This document shows, piece by piece, positions 48,112 through 59,674 of a stretch of 64,000 nucleotides of DNA. Origin of the DNA: Gillisia mitskevichiae (GTDB lineage Bacteria > Bacteroidota > Bacteroidia > Flavobacteriales > Flavobacteriaceae). Position 1 is the first letter of the stretch, and each line of letters starts with the position of its first letter. The notes beneath the pieces were generated by a model, which saw nothing but the letters and a program-made list of their open reading frames with translations, was not told the origin of the DNA and did not search any database. The DNA lies in assembly GCF_003634585.1 (NCBI RefSeq), contig NZ_RBLG01000004.1, positions 62,001 through 126,000 of the forward strand, in the 5' to 3' direction. The position numbers were made by a program, and so were the translations under genes.

Positions 48112-48744
48112 ATGATTACAGAAGATACAAAAGTGTTGGTGGATAAGGGAATTATGCTTCCGTTAATGGAGGAATTTTATACCATACAGGGAGAAGGATT
48201 TTATAAAGGTACTGCTGCTTATTTCATTAGAATAGGTGGGTGCGATGTTGGCTGTCATTGGTGTGACGTTAAGGAAAGTTGGGATGCTACGATGCATCCT
48301 CCAACTCATATTGGGAAAATTGTGGAAAACGCAGTTTCCTATAGTGATACTATTGTGATCACCGGAGGAGAGCCTTTAACCTGGGATATGACAATTCTTA
48401 CAGAGACTTTAAAAACTCAGGGTTGCAAGGTTCATATAGAAACCTCTGGGGCATATAAGTTAACTGGGGTTTGGGATTGGATATGTTTATCTCCGAAAAA
48501 GATGAAATTACCTACCGAAGAAATTTGTGCAGTAGCTAATGAATTAAAGGTGATCGTGTATAATGCTCATGACCTTATTTTTGCTGAAGAGCAAGCTGCG
48601 CGTGTAAATGAAAACTGCATTCTTTATCTTCAGCCAGAATGGAGTAAAAGAGATAAAGTAGTGCCGATGATTGTAGATTATGTAATGAAAAATCCTAAAT
48701 GGAAAGTTTCATTGCAAACGCATAAATATTTAAACATTCCTTAA
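48112..48744 (+). CDS. queE: 7-carboxy-7-deazaguanine synthase QueE
   Basis: 210 residues from ATG 48112. Radical-SAM enzyme of the queuosine precursor pathway. Its cysteine motif is the QueE-type DVGCHWCDVK, and EEFYTIQGEGFYKGTAAYFI is diagnostic. Alternative starts ATG 48154 or 48166 are possible because the -7 promoter box ends at 48105. No other queuosine gene adjoins it. Its stop is beside a strong bidirectional terminator. Confidence 0.93.
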   Translation: MITEDTKVLVDKGIMLPLMEEFYTIQGEGFYKGTAAYFIRIGGCDVGCHWCDVKESWDATMHPPTHIGKIVENAVSYSDTIVITGGEPLTWDMTILTETLKTQGCKVHIETSGAYKLTGVWDWICLSPKKMKLPTEEICAVANELKVIVYNAHDLIFAEEQAARVNENCILYLQPEWSKRDKVVPMIVDYVMKNPKWKVSLQTHKYLNIP

Positions 48745-48745
48745 T

Positions 48746-48784
48746 AAAAAAGGTTTCAATTTTTTAAAATTGAAACCTTTTTAG
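48746..48784. terminator. Bidirectional terminator between queE and the DUF2911 gene
   Basis: AAAAAAGGTTTCAATTTT (48746-48763) pairs without mismatch with AAAATTGAAACCTTTTT (48766-48782), a 17-bp stem with a 2-base spacer, A and T runs on both outer sides. Confidence 0.9.
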
Positions 48785-48806
48785 TTTTAGTATGTTATCT
48801 AAATTC

Positions 48807-49370
48807 TTATTGAACCGCTTTAAAAGGAACTTCAACATATTTGTCATCCCATCCCATTAAAAGATCGGCTCCATCTGTTTTAGTTACAAATGCTATAGAA
48901 AAAGATTCAATTGTTGCAGGGGCATTACGCACAGGAACTTTAATTCTAACTATGTCTTCTTGGTCACTATATTCATAAGCTCCCCAAGTATTTGTTCTAT
49001 TGTTTAATATTACAGTCCATTCTTTTTCACTTGGTATCGTGTAAATAGTGTAAGTACCAGCTTTTACAACTACATCAGCTACTTTCATATCTTTATATAA
49101 AGTAAGCTCTGTAGCTTCGTTTGCTCCAGTTCTCCATACTTCGTTAAAAGGAACTAAAGTCCCAAAAATCGTTCTATCTCTTTTTTGAGGTCTACTATAG
49201 ATAACTCTCGCTATAACTTCTTCGTCTTGATTTTTATAAATTACCAAATCCATAGGGCTTGCATCTACTTTAGCAAAATTTAAAGCCTCTTTGGTTTTTT
49301 CTTGAGCATTTACAGGATTGCTTTGAAGTGTAAAGATTGCTATCGCCGCTAATAAGAAAATTCTTTTCAT
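48807..49370 (-). CDS. DUF2911 family secreted protein
   Basis: 187 residues with a signal peptide ending VNAQ. The DUF2911 core is visible as FGTLVPFNEVWRTGANEATE and AGTYTIYTIPSEKEWTVILN (about 70-120), predicted beta-rich. The family is common in Bacteroidota; function unknown, location periplasm or cell surface. The nearest upstream box is TACCTTTA (49405-49398 on this strand), one mismatch from consensus. Confidence 0.9.
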   Translation of the reverse strand: MKRIFLLAAIAIFTLQSNPVNAQEKTKEALNFAKVDASPMDLVIYKNQDEEVIARVIYSRPQKRDRTIFGTLVPFNEVWRTGANEATELTLYKDMKVADVVVKAGTYTIYTIPSEKEWTVILNNRTNTWGAYEYSDQEDIVRIKVPVRNAPATIESFSIAFVTKTDGADLLMGWDDKYVEVPFKAVQ

Positions 49371-49620
49371 AGTTTTTAATATTAATTTAATAAGTAATAA
49401 AGGTACTATATCAATGAGCTTAGGGGTGTTAATGAAGTCTTATATTTTTTTAAAAGCCCATTGTTATAATTTGATAGATATTGACATGTATTACAGAATA
49501 TTTGGTTTCAAAAAAATACTTATTATTTATTTTTGATTTTTATATGTAAGCAATTATGTGTTATAGGTTTTTAATTGGAAACTAATACCTCAAATTTGTT
49601 TAGAATTAAAACTTAAAATT

Positions 49621-51231
49621 ATGTGTGGTATATTAGCTGTAATAGGAAAGAAGGAAGATCAAGAATTAGTTTCTAAGCTTTCTAAAAGAATGAGTCATCG
49701 TGGACCAGATGAAAGTGACGTACATGTTACTGAGTCTGGTGCAATATTATGTCATGAAAGATTATCTATCATGGATGTAACAACTGGAAAGCAACCAATA
49801 CAGGGAACTTCTTCAGCATGGATGATACATAACGGCGAAATATATAACTACAAAGCACTTAAGGAAAATGAACTAAAAGATCATACGTTTCGTAGTACAG
49901 GAGACTCAGAAGTGATCGTGCATTTATATGAAAAATATGGATATGGTTTTCTGAACAAATTAGACGGGGATTTCGCTTTCGTTGTAGTAGATGGAAAAGA
50001 CTTTATTGCCGCAAGAGACCCAATAGGAGTAAAGCCACTTTATTACGGTAAAGATGCTGAAGGCGCACTTTGGTTTGCAAGTGAAATGAAAGTATTGGCA
50101 GATCAATGTGTAGAATTTCAAGCTTTTCCTCCAGGATATTACTATACTCCAACTACAGGATTTGTACAATATTACAAACCAGAATGGTATTCCTTAGAAG
50201 AATGTCAAGAAGAAGCTGACTTGAAAAGATTAAGAGATTCATTAATTGCAGCAACTAAAAAACGTTTAATGTCTGATGTTCCATTAGGAGTATTGTTAAG
50301 CGGAGGCTTAGATTCTTCTTTAACTTCTTCTATAGCTGCAAGGTTACTTAAAGAAAAGGGCAAAAAATTACATTCTTTCTCTATAGGTTTAAATGAAGAT
50401 GCGCCAGATTTGATCGCTGCTCGAAAAGTAGCCGAATTTCTTGGAACAGATCATCATGAAATTCATTTTACTGTTGAAGAAGGAATAGGGATCATTAAAA
50501 AGTTGATCTGGCATTTAGAGACTTACGATGTAACTTCTATACGTGCTAGTACTCCTATGTATTTCCTTTCAAAAGCAATTACAGAAAAAGGTATTAAAGT
50601 AGTGCTTTCAGGAGAAGGGGCAGACGAAATTTTTGGAGGATATTTATATTTTAAAAATGCACCTTCAGCAGAAGAGTTTCAGAAAGAAACAATTAGCAGA
50701 GTTAAAAGATTGTCTACAGCAGATTGTTTAAGAGCAGATAAGTCTACAATGGCTCATGGATTAGAAGCCAGGGTTCCATTTTTAGACAAGTCGTTTCTGC
50801 AAACTGCTATGGAAATTGCACCAGTACATAAAATGCCAAAAACTCATGGCGGAGTGGAGAAGTATATTCTAAGAAAAGCTTTTGATACTCCAGAGCAAGC
50901 CTTTCTTCCAGATGAAGTATTATGGAGACAAAAAGAGCAGTTTAGTGATGGGGTTGGGTATAGCTGGATAGATAGCTTGATCGCTTTCACAAAATCTCAA
51001 GTAAGCGACTTGGAAATGGAAATGGCAGCGTCCAAATATCCAGTGAACACGCCTACAACTAAAGAGGCTTATTATTATAGAGAGATCTTTCATGAATATT
51101 TTTCTCAGGAATCTGCTGCGAAATCAGTAAAAAAATGGATTCCGAAATGGCAGGATGATAAAGATCCAAGTGGAAGAGCAAGTACTACGCACATTGCACA
51201 GACTAGTTTTGTGGAGGTTGCAAAAAGCTAA
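49621..51231 (+). CDS. asnB: Asparagine synthetase B (glutamine-hydrolysing)
   Basis: 536 residues. The class II glutaminase domain starts with the Cys nucleophile directly after Met (MCGILAVIGKK; Cys2). The synthetase domain has the ATP PP-loop LLSGGLDSS (225-233). It makes asparagine from aspartate, ATP and glutamine. The early start requires Met removal to expose Cys2. Single-gene unit; I see no promoter box with confidence. Confidence 0.97.
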   Translation: MCGILAVIGKKEDQELVSKLSKRMSHRGPDESDVHVTESGAILCHERLSIMDVTTGKQPIQGTSSAWMIHNGEIYNYKALKENELKDHTFRSTGDSEVIVHLYEKYGYGFLNKLDGDFAFVVVDGKDFIAARDPIGVKPLYYGKDAEGALWFASEMKVLADQCVEFQAFPPGYYYTPTTGFVQYYKPEWYSLEECQEEADLKRLRDSLIAATKKRLMSDVPLGVLLSGGLDSSLTSSIAARLLKEKGKKLHSFSIGLNEDAPDLIAARKVAEFLGTDHHEIHFTVEEGIGIIKKLIWHLETYDVTSIRASTPMYFLSKAITEKGIKVVLSGEGADEIFGGYLYFKNAPSAEEFQKETISRVKRLSTADCLRADKSTMAHGLEARVPFLDKSFLQTAMEIAPVHKMPKTHGGVEKYILRKAFDTPEQAFLPDEVLWRQKEQFSDGVGYSWIDSLIAFTKSQVSDLEMEMAASKYPVNTPTTKEAYYYREIFHEYFSQESAAKSVKKWIPKWQDDKDPSGRASTTHIAQTSFVEVAKS

Positions 51232-51329
51232 TGTTTATTTCACGCTTAAATAGGGAGTTTTTCACATAAATTGTTAATAACTTAAAGGTATTGAGGTGCG
51301 CTTCAAGCTAATAGGAGCAAGGGTTTTGT

Positions 51330-51337
51330 TATATTTG
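51330..51337 (+). promoter_or_regulatory. -7 box of gyrB
   Basis: TATATTTG fits TAnnTTTG exactly, 37 bases before the gyrB ATG at 51375. A -33 box is not obvious. Confidence 0.75.
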
Positions 51338-51374
51338 TCTGTTGCATAAAAAACAAATTTTAACAGAATCATAA

Positions 51375-53315
<1,941 letters not shown>

Positions 53316-53321
53316 ATTTAT

Positions 53322-53355
53322 TAAAGCCCACTTATTATAGTGGGCTTTATTTTTG
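53322..53355 (+). terminator. Intrinsic terminator after gyrB
   Basis: AAAGCCCACT (53323-53332) pairs with AGTGGGCTTT (53339-53348), loop TATTAT, then T residues. Confidence 0.87.
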
Positions 53356-53436
53356 TTACTTATTAGTTAAAATTTATTTTCTGAATTTTAACATACTCTA
53401 TTTTGTTATTTTTACGTTAATTATAAAACCTATACT

Positions 53437-54408
53437 GTGAGAAACCTCCTTAAATCTACATTTATCCTTAGCCTATTTTTTATATCTAATAATTCTTTCG
53501 CTCAAAATGATGTGGACGGATTAATAGAAGATATGTTATTAATCGCAGAAAATTTTGCAGCACCTGGTGCGGAGGGAGCGACTTTACAATCTAGTGCGGG
53601 TTGGTTTTCTTCGGCATCTACCTTAGAGAAATGGCAAGTAGAAATTTCGGTTCATGGAAATGCTTTGTTTGTTCCGAGTTCTAAGAAAAATAAATTAATT
53701 AACGATAACCAATTTAATAAACTATCCATAAGTGGAGCAAGTAATGCCTTGTTACCAACGGTGTATGGAGGCAATACAGATGCTGTTTATGAAGGCACCA
53801 TTTTCGGTCAGGATTTCGATTTTGATGCAATTGATGGTTTAGATAAAGGTGTAGTCTTACATGCGTTTCCACAAGTAACGGTTGGACTGCCTTATAAGAC
53901 AGAGATCGCTGTTAGATATTTACCTAAAGTTTTTATTAATGATGTTGGAATAAGTACTTATGGTGTAGGATTGAAGCATAATTTTTCTCAATATTTATAC
54001 AAAAGATTGAGAGCAGAGGATTTTCAATTTGCCTTAATAGCTAATTACAGTAATTTTAAAGCAGATTATAAATTTATCCCAATAGACATTCAAATTGCAA
54101 ATCTAAATAGGATTGATGTAGATGCAAATATGTACAATGTGCAATTAATTGGATCTAAACTTTATGATAATTTTGAAGTAATGGGCGGATTTGGCTACAC
54201 TAATTCCAATTTCGACTATGCTTTTGGTGGGACTGGAGCTTCATTGCCAGCTTTAAATGATCAACTAGGGGCATTAGGAAATAGCGATGGGAAATTTAAA
54301 GGTAATATTGGGTTTAACTATTACTTTAATAAATTTAAATTCAGCACAGTTCTTTCTGCGAGTGGATTGTTCAATGCGAACGTTGGGCTTCATTACCGCT
54401 TGAATTAG
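53437..54408 (+). CDS. DUF6588-like outer-membrane protein
   Basis: 323 residues, started with GTG 53437: no ATG in frame precedes it and the signal peptide MRNLLKSTFILSLFFI ending SFAQ requires that start. The rest alternates short strands (FPQVTVGLPYKTEIAVRYLP, YGVGLKHNFSQYLYKRL) and ends LFNANVGLHYRLN, so it is probably a beta-barrel. It resembles the DUF6588 group from memory; the role is not known. Confidence 0.75.
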   Translation: MRNLLKSTFILSLFFISNNSFAQNDVDGLIEDMLLIAENFAAPGAEGATLQSSAGWFSSASTLEKWQVEISVHGNALFVPSSKKNKLINDNQFNKLSISGASNALLPTVYGGNTDAVYEGTIFGQDFDFDAIDGLDKGVVLHAFPQVTVGLPYKTEIAVRYLPKVFINDVGISTYGVGLKHNFSQYLYKRLRAEDFQFALIANYSNFKADYKFIPIDIQIANLNRIDVDANMYNVQLIGSKLYDNFEVMGGFGYTNSNFDYAFGGTGASLPALNDQLGALGNSDGKFKGNIGFNYYFNKFKFSTVLSASGLFNANVGLHYRLN

Positions 54409-54500
54409 AAGCAAATACATTTAACCATTCCTTATTACTTAACTAATACATAATTTGTATTTTCGTAAAAAATCAATAATTAATATTTAAATCATATAAA

Positions 54501-55427
54501 ATGAAAGTTACTATCGTTGGAGCAGGTGCTGTTGGAGCAAGTTGTGCTGAGTATATTGCAATAAAGAACTTTGCTTCAGAAATTGTTTTAGTAGATATTA
54601 AAGAGGGTGTTGCTGAAGGAAAAGCAATGGATCTAATGCAAACTGCAACCCTTAACGGATTCGATTCTAAGATTGTAGGTTCTACTAACGATTATTCTAA
54701 AACTGCTGGTAGTGATGTTGTAGTTATTACAAGTGGGATTCCTAGAAAACCAGGAATGACAAGAGAAGAATTAATTGGTATCAATGCTGGAATTGTAAAA
54801 GAAGTTTCAGGAAATCTAATTAAGCATTCTCCAGACACTGTAATTATTGTGGTGAGTAACCCAATGGATACAATGACTTATTTAGTACATAAAACTACTG
54901 GCCTTCCAAAAAGTAAAATTATTGGAATGGGTGGAGCTTTAGATAGCGCACGTTTTAAGTTTAGGCTAAGTGAAGCTTTAGAATGCCCTCCGTCTGATGT
55001 TGATGGAATGGTGATAGGTGGACATAGTGACACTGGAATGGTGCCGTTAACAAGATTGGCTACAAGAAATAGTATTCCTGTATCGGCTTTTCTTTCTGAA
55101 GATAGACTGAATCAAGTTTCTGAAGATACTAAAGTAGGTGGTGCAACATTAACTAAATTGTTAGGTACTAGTGCATGGTACGCGCCAGGTGCTGCTGTTT
55201 CTGCAATGGTTCAAGCTATAGCATGCGACCAGAAAAAAATGTTCCCATGTTCTGCATTATTAGAAGGGGAATATGGTTTAAGTGATCTTTGTATTGGAGT
55301 TCCTGCAATTTTAGGGAAAGATGGATTAGAAAAGATCGTGGAAATAGAATTGACAGATGCTGAAAAAGCGAAAATCAAAGAAAGTGCTGAAGGCGTAAAG
55401 AAAACGAATGATTTATTGTCATTTTAA
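54501..55427 (+). CDS. mdh: Malate dehydrogenase
   Basis: 308 residues, lactate-dehydrogenase-like MDH type. NAD-binding VGAGAVGASCAEY with GxGxxG at residues 7-12, acidic D34-region DIKEGVAEGKAMD, VVSNPMDTMTYL and the active His in IGGHSDTGMVPL. Oxidises malate to oxaloacetate in the TCA cycle. Its terminator lies beside the secDF promoter. Confidence 0.97.
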   Translation: MKVTIVGAGAVGASCAEYIAIKNFASEIVLVDIKEGVAEGKAMDLMQTATLNGFDSKIVGSTNDYSKTAGSDVVVITSGIPRKPGMTREELIGINAGIVKEVSGNLIKHSPDTVIIVVSNPMDTMTYLVHKTTGLPKSKIIGMGGALDSARFKFRLSEALECPPSDVDGMVIGGHSDTGMVPLTRLATRNSIPVSAFLSEDRLNQVSEDTKVGGATLTKLLGTSAWYAPGAAVSAMVQAIACDQKKMFPCSALLEGEYGLSDLCIGVPAILGKDGLEKIVEIELTDAEKAKIKESAEGVKKTNDLLSF

Positions 55428-55465
55428 GCATTATTTCTAATATAATTCGGTGAAAACTGAATTTC

Positions 55466-55497
55466 AAAAAAGACCACTTTTAAAGTGGTCTTTTTTA
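55466..55497 (+). terminator. Intrinsic terminator after mdh
   Basis: AAAAAAGACCACTTT (55466-55480) and AAAGTGGTCTTTTTT (55482-55496) form a long stem (loop from the central bases) with A and T runs. Confidence 0.87.
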
Positions 55498-55531
55498 TTG
55501 TTAAAAAGTTAAATTTTTCAAAAAAAAATAA

Positions 55532-55562
55532 TTGGCATTTGAATAATGAAATCCTATATTTG
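55532..55562 (+). promoter_or_regulatory. secDF promoter
   Basis: TTG at 55532-55534, a 20-base spacer, and an exact TATATTTG at 55555-55562, followed by the ATG at 55599. Confidence 0.75.
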
Positions 55563-55598
55563 TCCGTTTTAAAAATTGATATTAAATAATAAAGAATA

Positions 55599-58583
55599 AT
55601 GCAGAATAAAGGACTGATCAAGATTTTTGCGGTTTTATTTGGTCTGGTATGTATTTACCAGCTATCATTTACATTTATTGCCAGCGGAGTAGAGGGTGAT
55701 GCAGAGGCGTTTGCTAAGCAAAAAATAGGAACTAACGTAGAGGGATATTCTGTACTGCGAGATGTTGAGGAAAATAGATATTTAGATTCTATTGGTGATA
55801 ATGAGATTATTGCTGGAATTACTTACAACACAGCAAAAGATAAAGAGCTTAATAAAGGACTCGATCTTAAAGGAGGAATAAATGTAATTCTTCAAATTTC
55901 TGTAAAAGATATCTTAAAGGGATTGGCTAATGATAGTACTGATCCTACATTTAATAAAGCTTTAGCTGAAGCAGACGCTGCACAAAAAGACAGTCAAGAA
56001 AGCTATTTAGATCTTTTCTTTGAGGCATTCGAGAAAAATGAAGGAGCAAAATTAGCTTCTCCAGATATATTTGCCAATAAGACACTTAGCGATCAGGTGA
56101 ACTTCGAAATGACCAATGATGTTGTTAAACCTATTATTAGACAAAAGGTAGACGAATCTATTACATCAGCTTTCGAGGTATTGCGTAAGCGTATAGATAA
56201 GTTTGGAGTTGCACAACCAAATATCCAACGTTTAGGGAATTCTGGAAGAATCTTGGTAGAACTTCCTGGGGCGAAAGATATTAATCGTGTTCAAAAATTA
56301 CTTCAAAGTACTGCCCAATTAGAATTCTGGTATGTACATAAAAATACAGATTTCGGGAATTTCTTGATCAATGCAAATAATACTCTTGCACAAATGGTTA
56401 AGAAAGAAGATAAATCTGCAGAGAAAAAAGATACATTATCTGGTTCTGAAGAAGATGAAGAGATAGAGGCATTATTAGCAAGTACAGAAGATTCTTCTGA
56501 AGTTCAAACAGCAAACAATCCTTTATTAGACCTTATGGTTTCTCCAGGTTTTCAGGGGAGTCCAATTTTAGCATCTTTTGCTTCTAAGGATACTGCACAG
56601 GTTAGAGAATATTTAAATAAATCTCAAGTAAGATCACTTTTACCAGTAGATCTTCGCTTTGCAGAATTTGTATGGGGAGTATCTAAAAACAATGTTTCAG
56701 ATCTTTATGCATTAAAAGGAGATCGTGAAATGACTCCTGCATTAACTGGAGATGTTATTACAGATGCTACACAAACTTACGATCAGGTAGGTAGAGTAGC
56801 AGTATCTATGCAAATGGATGGAAAAGGTGCTAAGATCTGGGAAGAAATGACTGGAAAGGCATATACTGAAAAAAGCAATATTGCTATTGTTTTAGATAAT
56901 GTGGTGTATTCTGCACCGGGAGTTTCTACAGGCCCAATTAGTGGAGGTAGAAGTGAGATCACAGGAGACTTTGATATCACAGAAGGGCAAGATTTAGCGA
57001 ACGTACTTAGAGCTGGTAAATTACCTGCTTCAGCAGATATTATACAAAGTGAGATCGTAGGTCCATCCTTAGGACAGGAAGCTATAGATAGTGGTGTTAA
57101 TTCATTTCTAATCGCTTTATCTATCGTATTAATTTGGATGGTTTTCTATTATGGTAAAGCTGGTCTTTTTGCTGATGTTGCTCTTGTAGTGAACATCATC
57201 TTTATCTTCGGAATTTTAGCCGGTCTTGGAGCTGTGCTTACTTTACCTGGAATTGCAGGTATCGTATTAACGATAGGTATGTCGGTAGATGCGAACGTTC
57301 TTATATTTGAACGTATAAAAGAGGAACTGGCAAAAGGGAAGTCTCAAAAAGATGCTATTAAAGATGGATTTAACAATGCACTTTCTTCTATTTTGGATGC
57401 CAACATTACTACTGGTCTTACCGGTTTAATTTTATTGATCTTAGGAACAGGACCAATTAAAGGATTTGCTACTACTTTATTAATAGGTATTGCAACTTCT
57501 TTATTTACTGCAATTTTTATTACAAGATTATTTATTGATGGATATGGTAAAAATGGAAAGTCACTAGCATTTAGTACTTCTATTACTAAGAATCTATTCG
57601 CAAATATGAATTTTGACTTCTTAAGCAAAAGAAAAATCGCTTATACTATCTCAGGAATTTTTATTCTTGTAAGTGTTGGATCTTTCTTTATGAACGGGTT
57701 GAATCAAGGTGTAGATTTTATTGGAGGTAGAACTTATACTGTAAGATTTGCAGATGATGTAAATGCTTCAGAAGTGGAAAAAGATCTTATCGCTACTTTT
57801 GAAAGTGCAGAAGCAAAAACTTATGGTCCAAATAATCAATTAAAGATTACCACTAAATATAAAGTGGAAGATGAAGGGGAGGCGGTAGATGCAGAAGTTC
57901 AAAGAATGATGTTCGATGCTTTACAGCCGCATTTACCTGCAGATATGACTTACGATGACTTTACGGTTGGTTCTAACGAACGAGAAATCGGAATTATGGA
58001 ATCTATGAAAGTAGGTCCTACTATCGCCGATGATATTAAAAATGATTCCTTCTGGGCAGTTTTAGGATCGCTAATTGTGGTATTCCTTTATATCTTATTG
58101 AGATTTAGAAAATGGCAATATAGTTTAGGTGCTGTAGCTGCAGTATTTCATGATGTTTTAATAGTGTTAGGTATCTTCTCTTTAGCATATAACATTATGC
58201 CATTTAGTATGGAGATTAACCAAGCATTCATAGCCGCAATATTAACGGTTATTGGATACTCCCTGAATGATACAGTAGTTGTGTTTGATAGGATTAGAGA
58301 ATATGCGAATGAGCATACTACATGGCCAAGGAATAAAATTATAAATAGTGCTTTAAACAGTACATTGGGTAGAACATTAAATACTTCATTAACTACTATA
58401 TTAGTATTGTTAGCGATCTTTATTTTTGGAGGGGAAAGCCTTAGAGGATTTATGTTCGCAATGATAGTTGGAGTTATTGTTGGTACATACTCATCTTTAT
58501 TCATCGCAACTCCTGTGATGTATGATAGTGCTAATAAAAAGGCAATTAGAGATAGCAAAAAGAATGAAGAAGTTGTTGCTTAA
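55599..58583 (+). CDS. secDF: Fused protein translocase subunits SecD and SecF
   Basis: 994 residues, fusing SecD (N-terminal half, ending about residue 650) and SecF (from about 665). SecD conserved parts include NKGLDLKGGINVILQ, GISVDANVLIFERIKEEL-type GMSVDANVLIFERIKEEL and the SecF part GYSLNDTVVVFDRIREY with NTSLTTILVLLAIFIFGG. Uses proton force to complete export after SecYEG. The fused form is usual in Bacteroidota. Large charged loops (about 270-320) hold the periplasmic P1 domain. Confidence 0.96.
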   Translation: MQNKGLIKIFAVLFGLVCIYQLSFTFIASGVEGDAEAFAKQKIGTNVEGYSVLRDVEENRYLDSIGDNEIIAGITYNTAKDKELNKGLDLKGGINVILQISVKDILKGLANDSTDPTFNKALAEADAAQKDSQESYLDLFFEAFEKNEGAKLASPDIFANKTLSDQVNFEMTNDVVKPIIRQKVDESITSAFEVLRKRIDKFGVAQPNIQRLGNSGRILVELPGAKDINRVQKLLQSTAQLEFWYVHKNTDFGNFLINANNTLAQMVKKEDKSAEKKDTLSGSEEDEEIEALLASTEDSSEVQTANNPLLDLMVSPGFQGSPILASFASKDTAQVREYLNKSQVRSLLPVDLRFAEFVWGVSKNNVSDLYALKGDREMTPALTGDVITDATQTYDQVGRVAVSMQMDGKGAKIWEEMTGKAYTEKSNIAIVLDNVVYSAPGVSTGPISGGRSEITGDFDITEGQDLANVLRAGKLPASADIIQSEIVGPSLGQEAIDSGVNSFLIALSIVLIWMVFYYGKAGLFADVALVVNIIFIFGILAGLGAVLTLPGIAGIVLTIGMSVDANVLIFERIKEELAKGKSQKDAIKDGFNNALSSILDANITTGLTGLILLILGTGPIKGFATTLLIGIATSLFTAIFITRLFIDGYGKNGKSLAFSTSITKNLFANMNFDFLSKRKIAYTISGIFILVSVGSFFMNGLNQGVDFIGGRTYTVRFADDVNASEVEKDLIATFESAEAKTYGPNNQLKITTKYKVEDEGEAVDAEVQRMMFDALQPHLPADMTYDDFTVGSNEREIGIMESMKVGPTIADDIKNDSFWAVLGSLIVVFLYILLRFRKWQYSLGAVAAVFHDVLIVLGIFSLAYNIMPFSMEINQAFIAAILTVIGYSLNDTVVVFDRIREYANEHTTWPRNKIINSALNSTLGRTLNTSLTTILVLLAIFIFGGESLRGFMFAMIVGVIVGTYSSLFIATPVMYDSANKKAIRDSKKNEEVVA

Positions 58584-58608
58584 TTAGCAATTATTTTAAT
58601 ACAATAAT

Positions 58609-58641
58609 AAAAAAGCTGCTCAGTAATGAGCAGCTTTTTTT
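58609..58641 (+). terminator. Intrinsic terminator after secDF
   Basis: AAAAAAGCTGCTCA (58609-58622) pairs perfectly with TGAGCAGCTTTTTT (58627-58640), loop GTAA. Confidence 0.9.
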
Positions 58642-59188
58642 GTTTTCGAGATTTCTAATACTGAACAGAATATACGTTAATGGAAAACCTGAGATAATAA
58701 AATTATCTCGCGAAGTTATTCACGTATGATGGATGCTTAAACGAATTCAGTATTACGAAAGTTAAATCAGTATCGTCATCCTGTTGAAGGCTCTCGTGAT
58801 CGTTTAAAGAATTAATTAGATAAATATATAGATGCTGAAATAAATTCAGCATGACGTAAGTTAATTCCAGTATCGTCACCCTGAACTTGTTTCAGGGTCT
58901 GTTATTTGTGGCAACTTAGAATATACGTCAATGGAAAACTTGAGATAATAAAATTATCTCGCGAAGTTATTCACGTATGATGGATGCTTAAACGAATTCA
59001 GCATGACGAAAGTTAAATCAGTATCGTAACCTGTTTGTTGAGGGCTCTCGTGATCTTTTAAAGAATTAACTAGATAAATATATAGATGCTAAAATAATTT
59101 CAGTATAACGAAAGTTAAGACCACTATCGTCACTCTGAACTTGTTTCAAGGTCTAAATAAGCAGTATGAAATAGAGAACTAAATAAAA
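58641..59188. repeat. Intergenic two-copy tandem repeat with palindromes
   Basis: Two direct copies of about 251 bases: AGAATATACG begins at 58667 and again at 58918 and the units stay alignable to about 59152. Each holds the hairpin GAGATAAT-AAA-ATTATCTC (58691-58709; 58942-58960) and, in copy 1, ATGCTGAA/TTCAGCAT (58832-58852) and ACCCTGAA/TTCAGGGT (58878-58898), which are decayed in copy 2. No ORF is present. It lies between the converging ends of secDF and the DUF192 gene. Confidence 0.85.
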
Positions 59189-59674
59189 TTAGTTTCTTAG
59201 GAATAACATTTTATCTCCTTCAGCAAGTTCCCATTCTTTTACCTTGCCTGCATTTACTTCTAATATGTATTGTGCCGGCACCTTAGAAGGTAATGAGGTT
59301 TCATCTAAGGGTTTTGCATTCTCTTGAAAGCTCACCACACTACTATCTTTGTTGAAGAAAATAAGATCCAATGGGATGTAGGTGTTTTTCATGTAAAAAC
59401 TATGCAGCGTTTCTGTAGAATACACGAATAGCATACCTTGATTGGCTTTCATAGATTTTCTGTACATCAAACCAGTTTGTTGCTCGTAAGAAGTTTCAGC
59501 AAGCTCTATATCCAGTTTCTGTATAGTGTCCTCTGCTTTTAAAAGATATAATTCTCCTTCTTTTGTAAACTGAATTTCATCAGTTTCAATGGAAGTGTTT
59601 TTATCATTATCGGCACAAGAGAAAATGATCCCAAGACTAAATCCAGTTAATATGAACCTTTTTATTTTTTTCAT
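59189..59674 (-). CDS. DUF192 family lipoprotein
   Basis: 161 residues from ATG 59674. A longer ORF starting at 59743 overlaps lgt and lacks a signal, so I reject it. Signal with lipobox FSC (MKKIKRFILTGFSLGIIFSC, then ADND) and the DUF192 core TGLMYRKSMKANQGMLFVYS plus FYMKNTYIPLDLIFFNKDSS. Small secreted domain of unknown function. The ATG overlaps the lgt stop (ATGA, 4 bases), so translation is coupled; notably lgt itself lipidates such proteins. Confidence 0.9.
   Translation of the reverse strand: MKKIKRFILTGFSLGIIFSCADNDKNTSIETDEIQFTKEGELYLLKAEDTIQKLDIELAETSYEQQTGLMYRKSMKANQGMLFVYSTETLHSFYMKNTYIPLDLIFFNKDSSVVSFQENAKPLDETSLPSKVPAQYILEVNAGKVKEWELAEGDKMLFLRN

Noticed and set aside
58148-58558. 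A 136-codon minus-strand ORF inside secDF
   Set aside because: Antisense to the conserved SecF part; hydrophobic because it mirrors membrane-segment codons.
58641-59188. CRISPR array or insertion sequence in the repeat region
   Set aside because: There are only two long unequal copies with no spacer pattern, no transposase and no cas genes.
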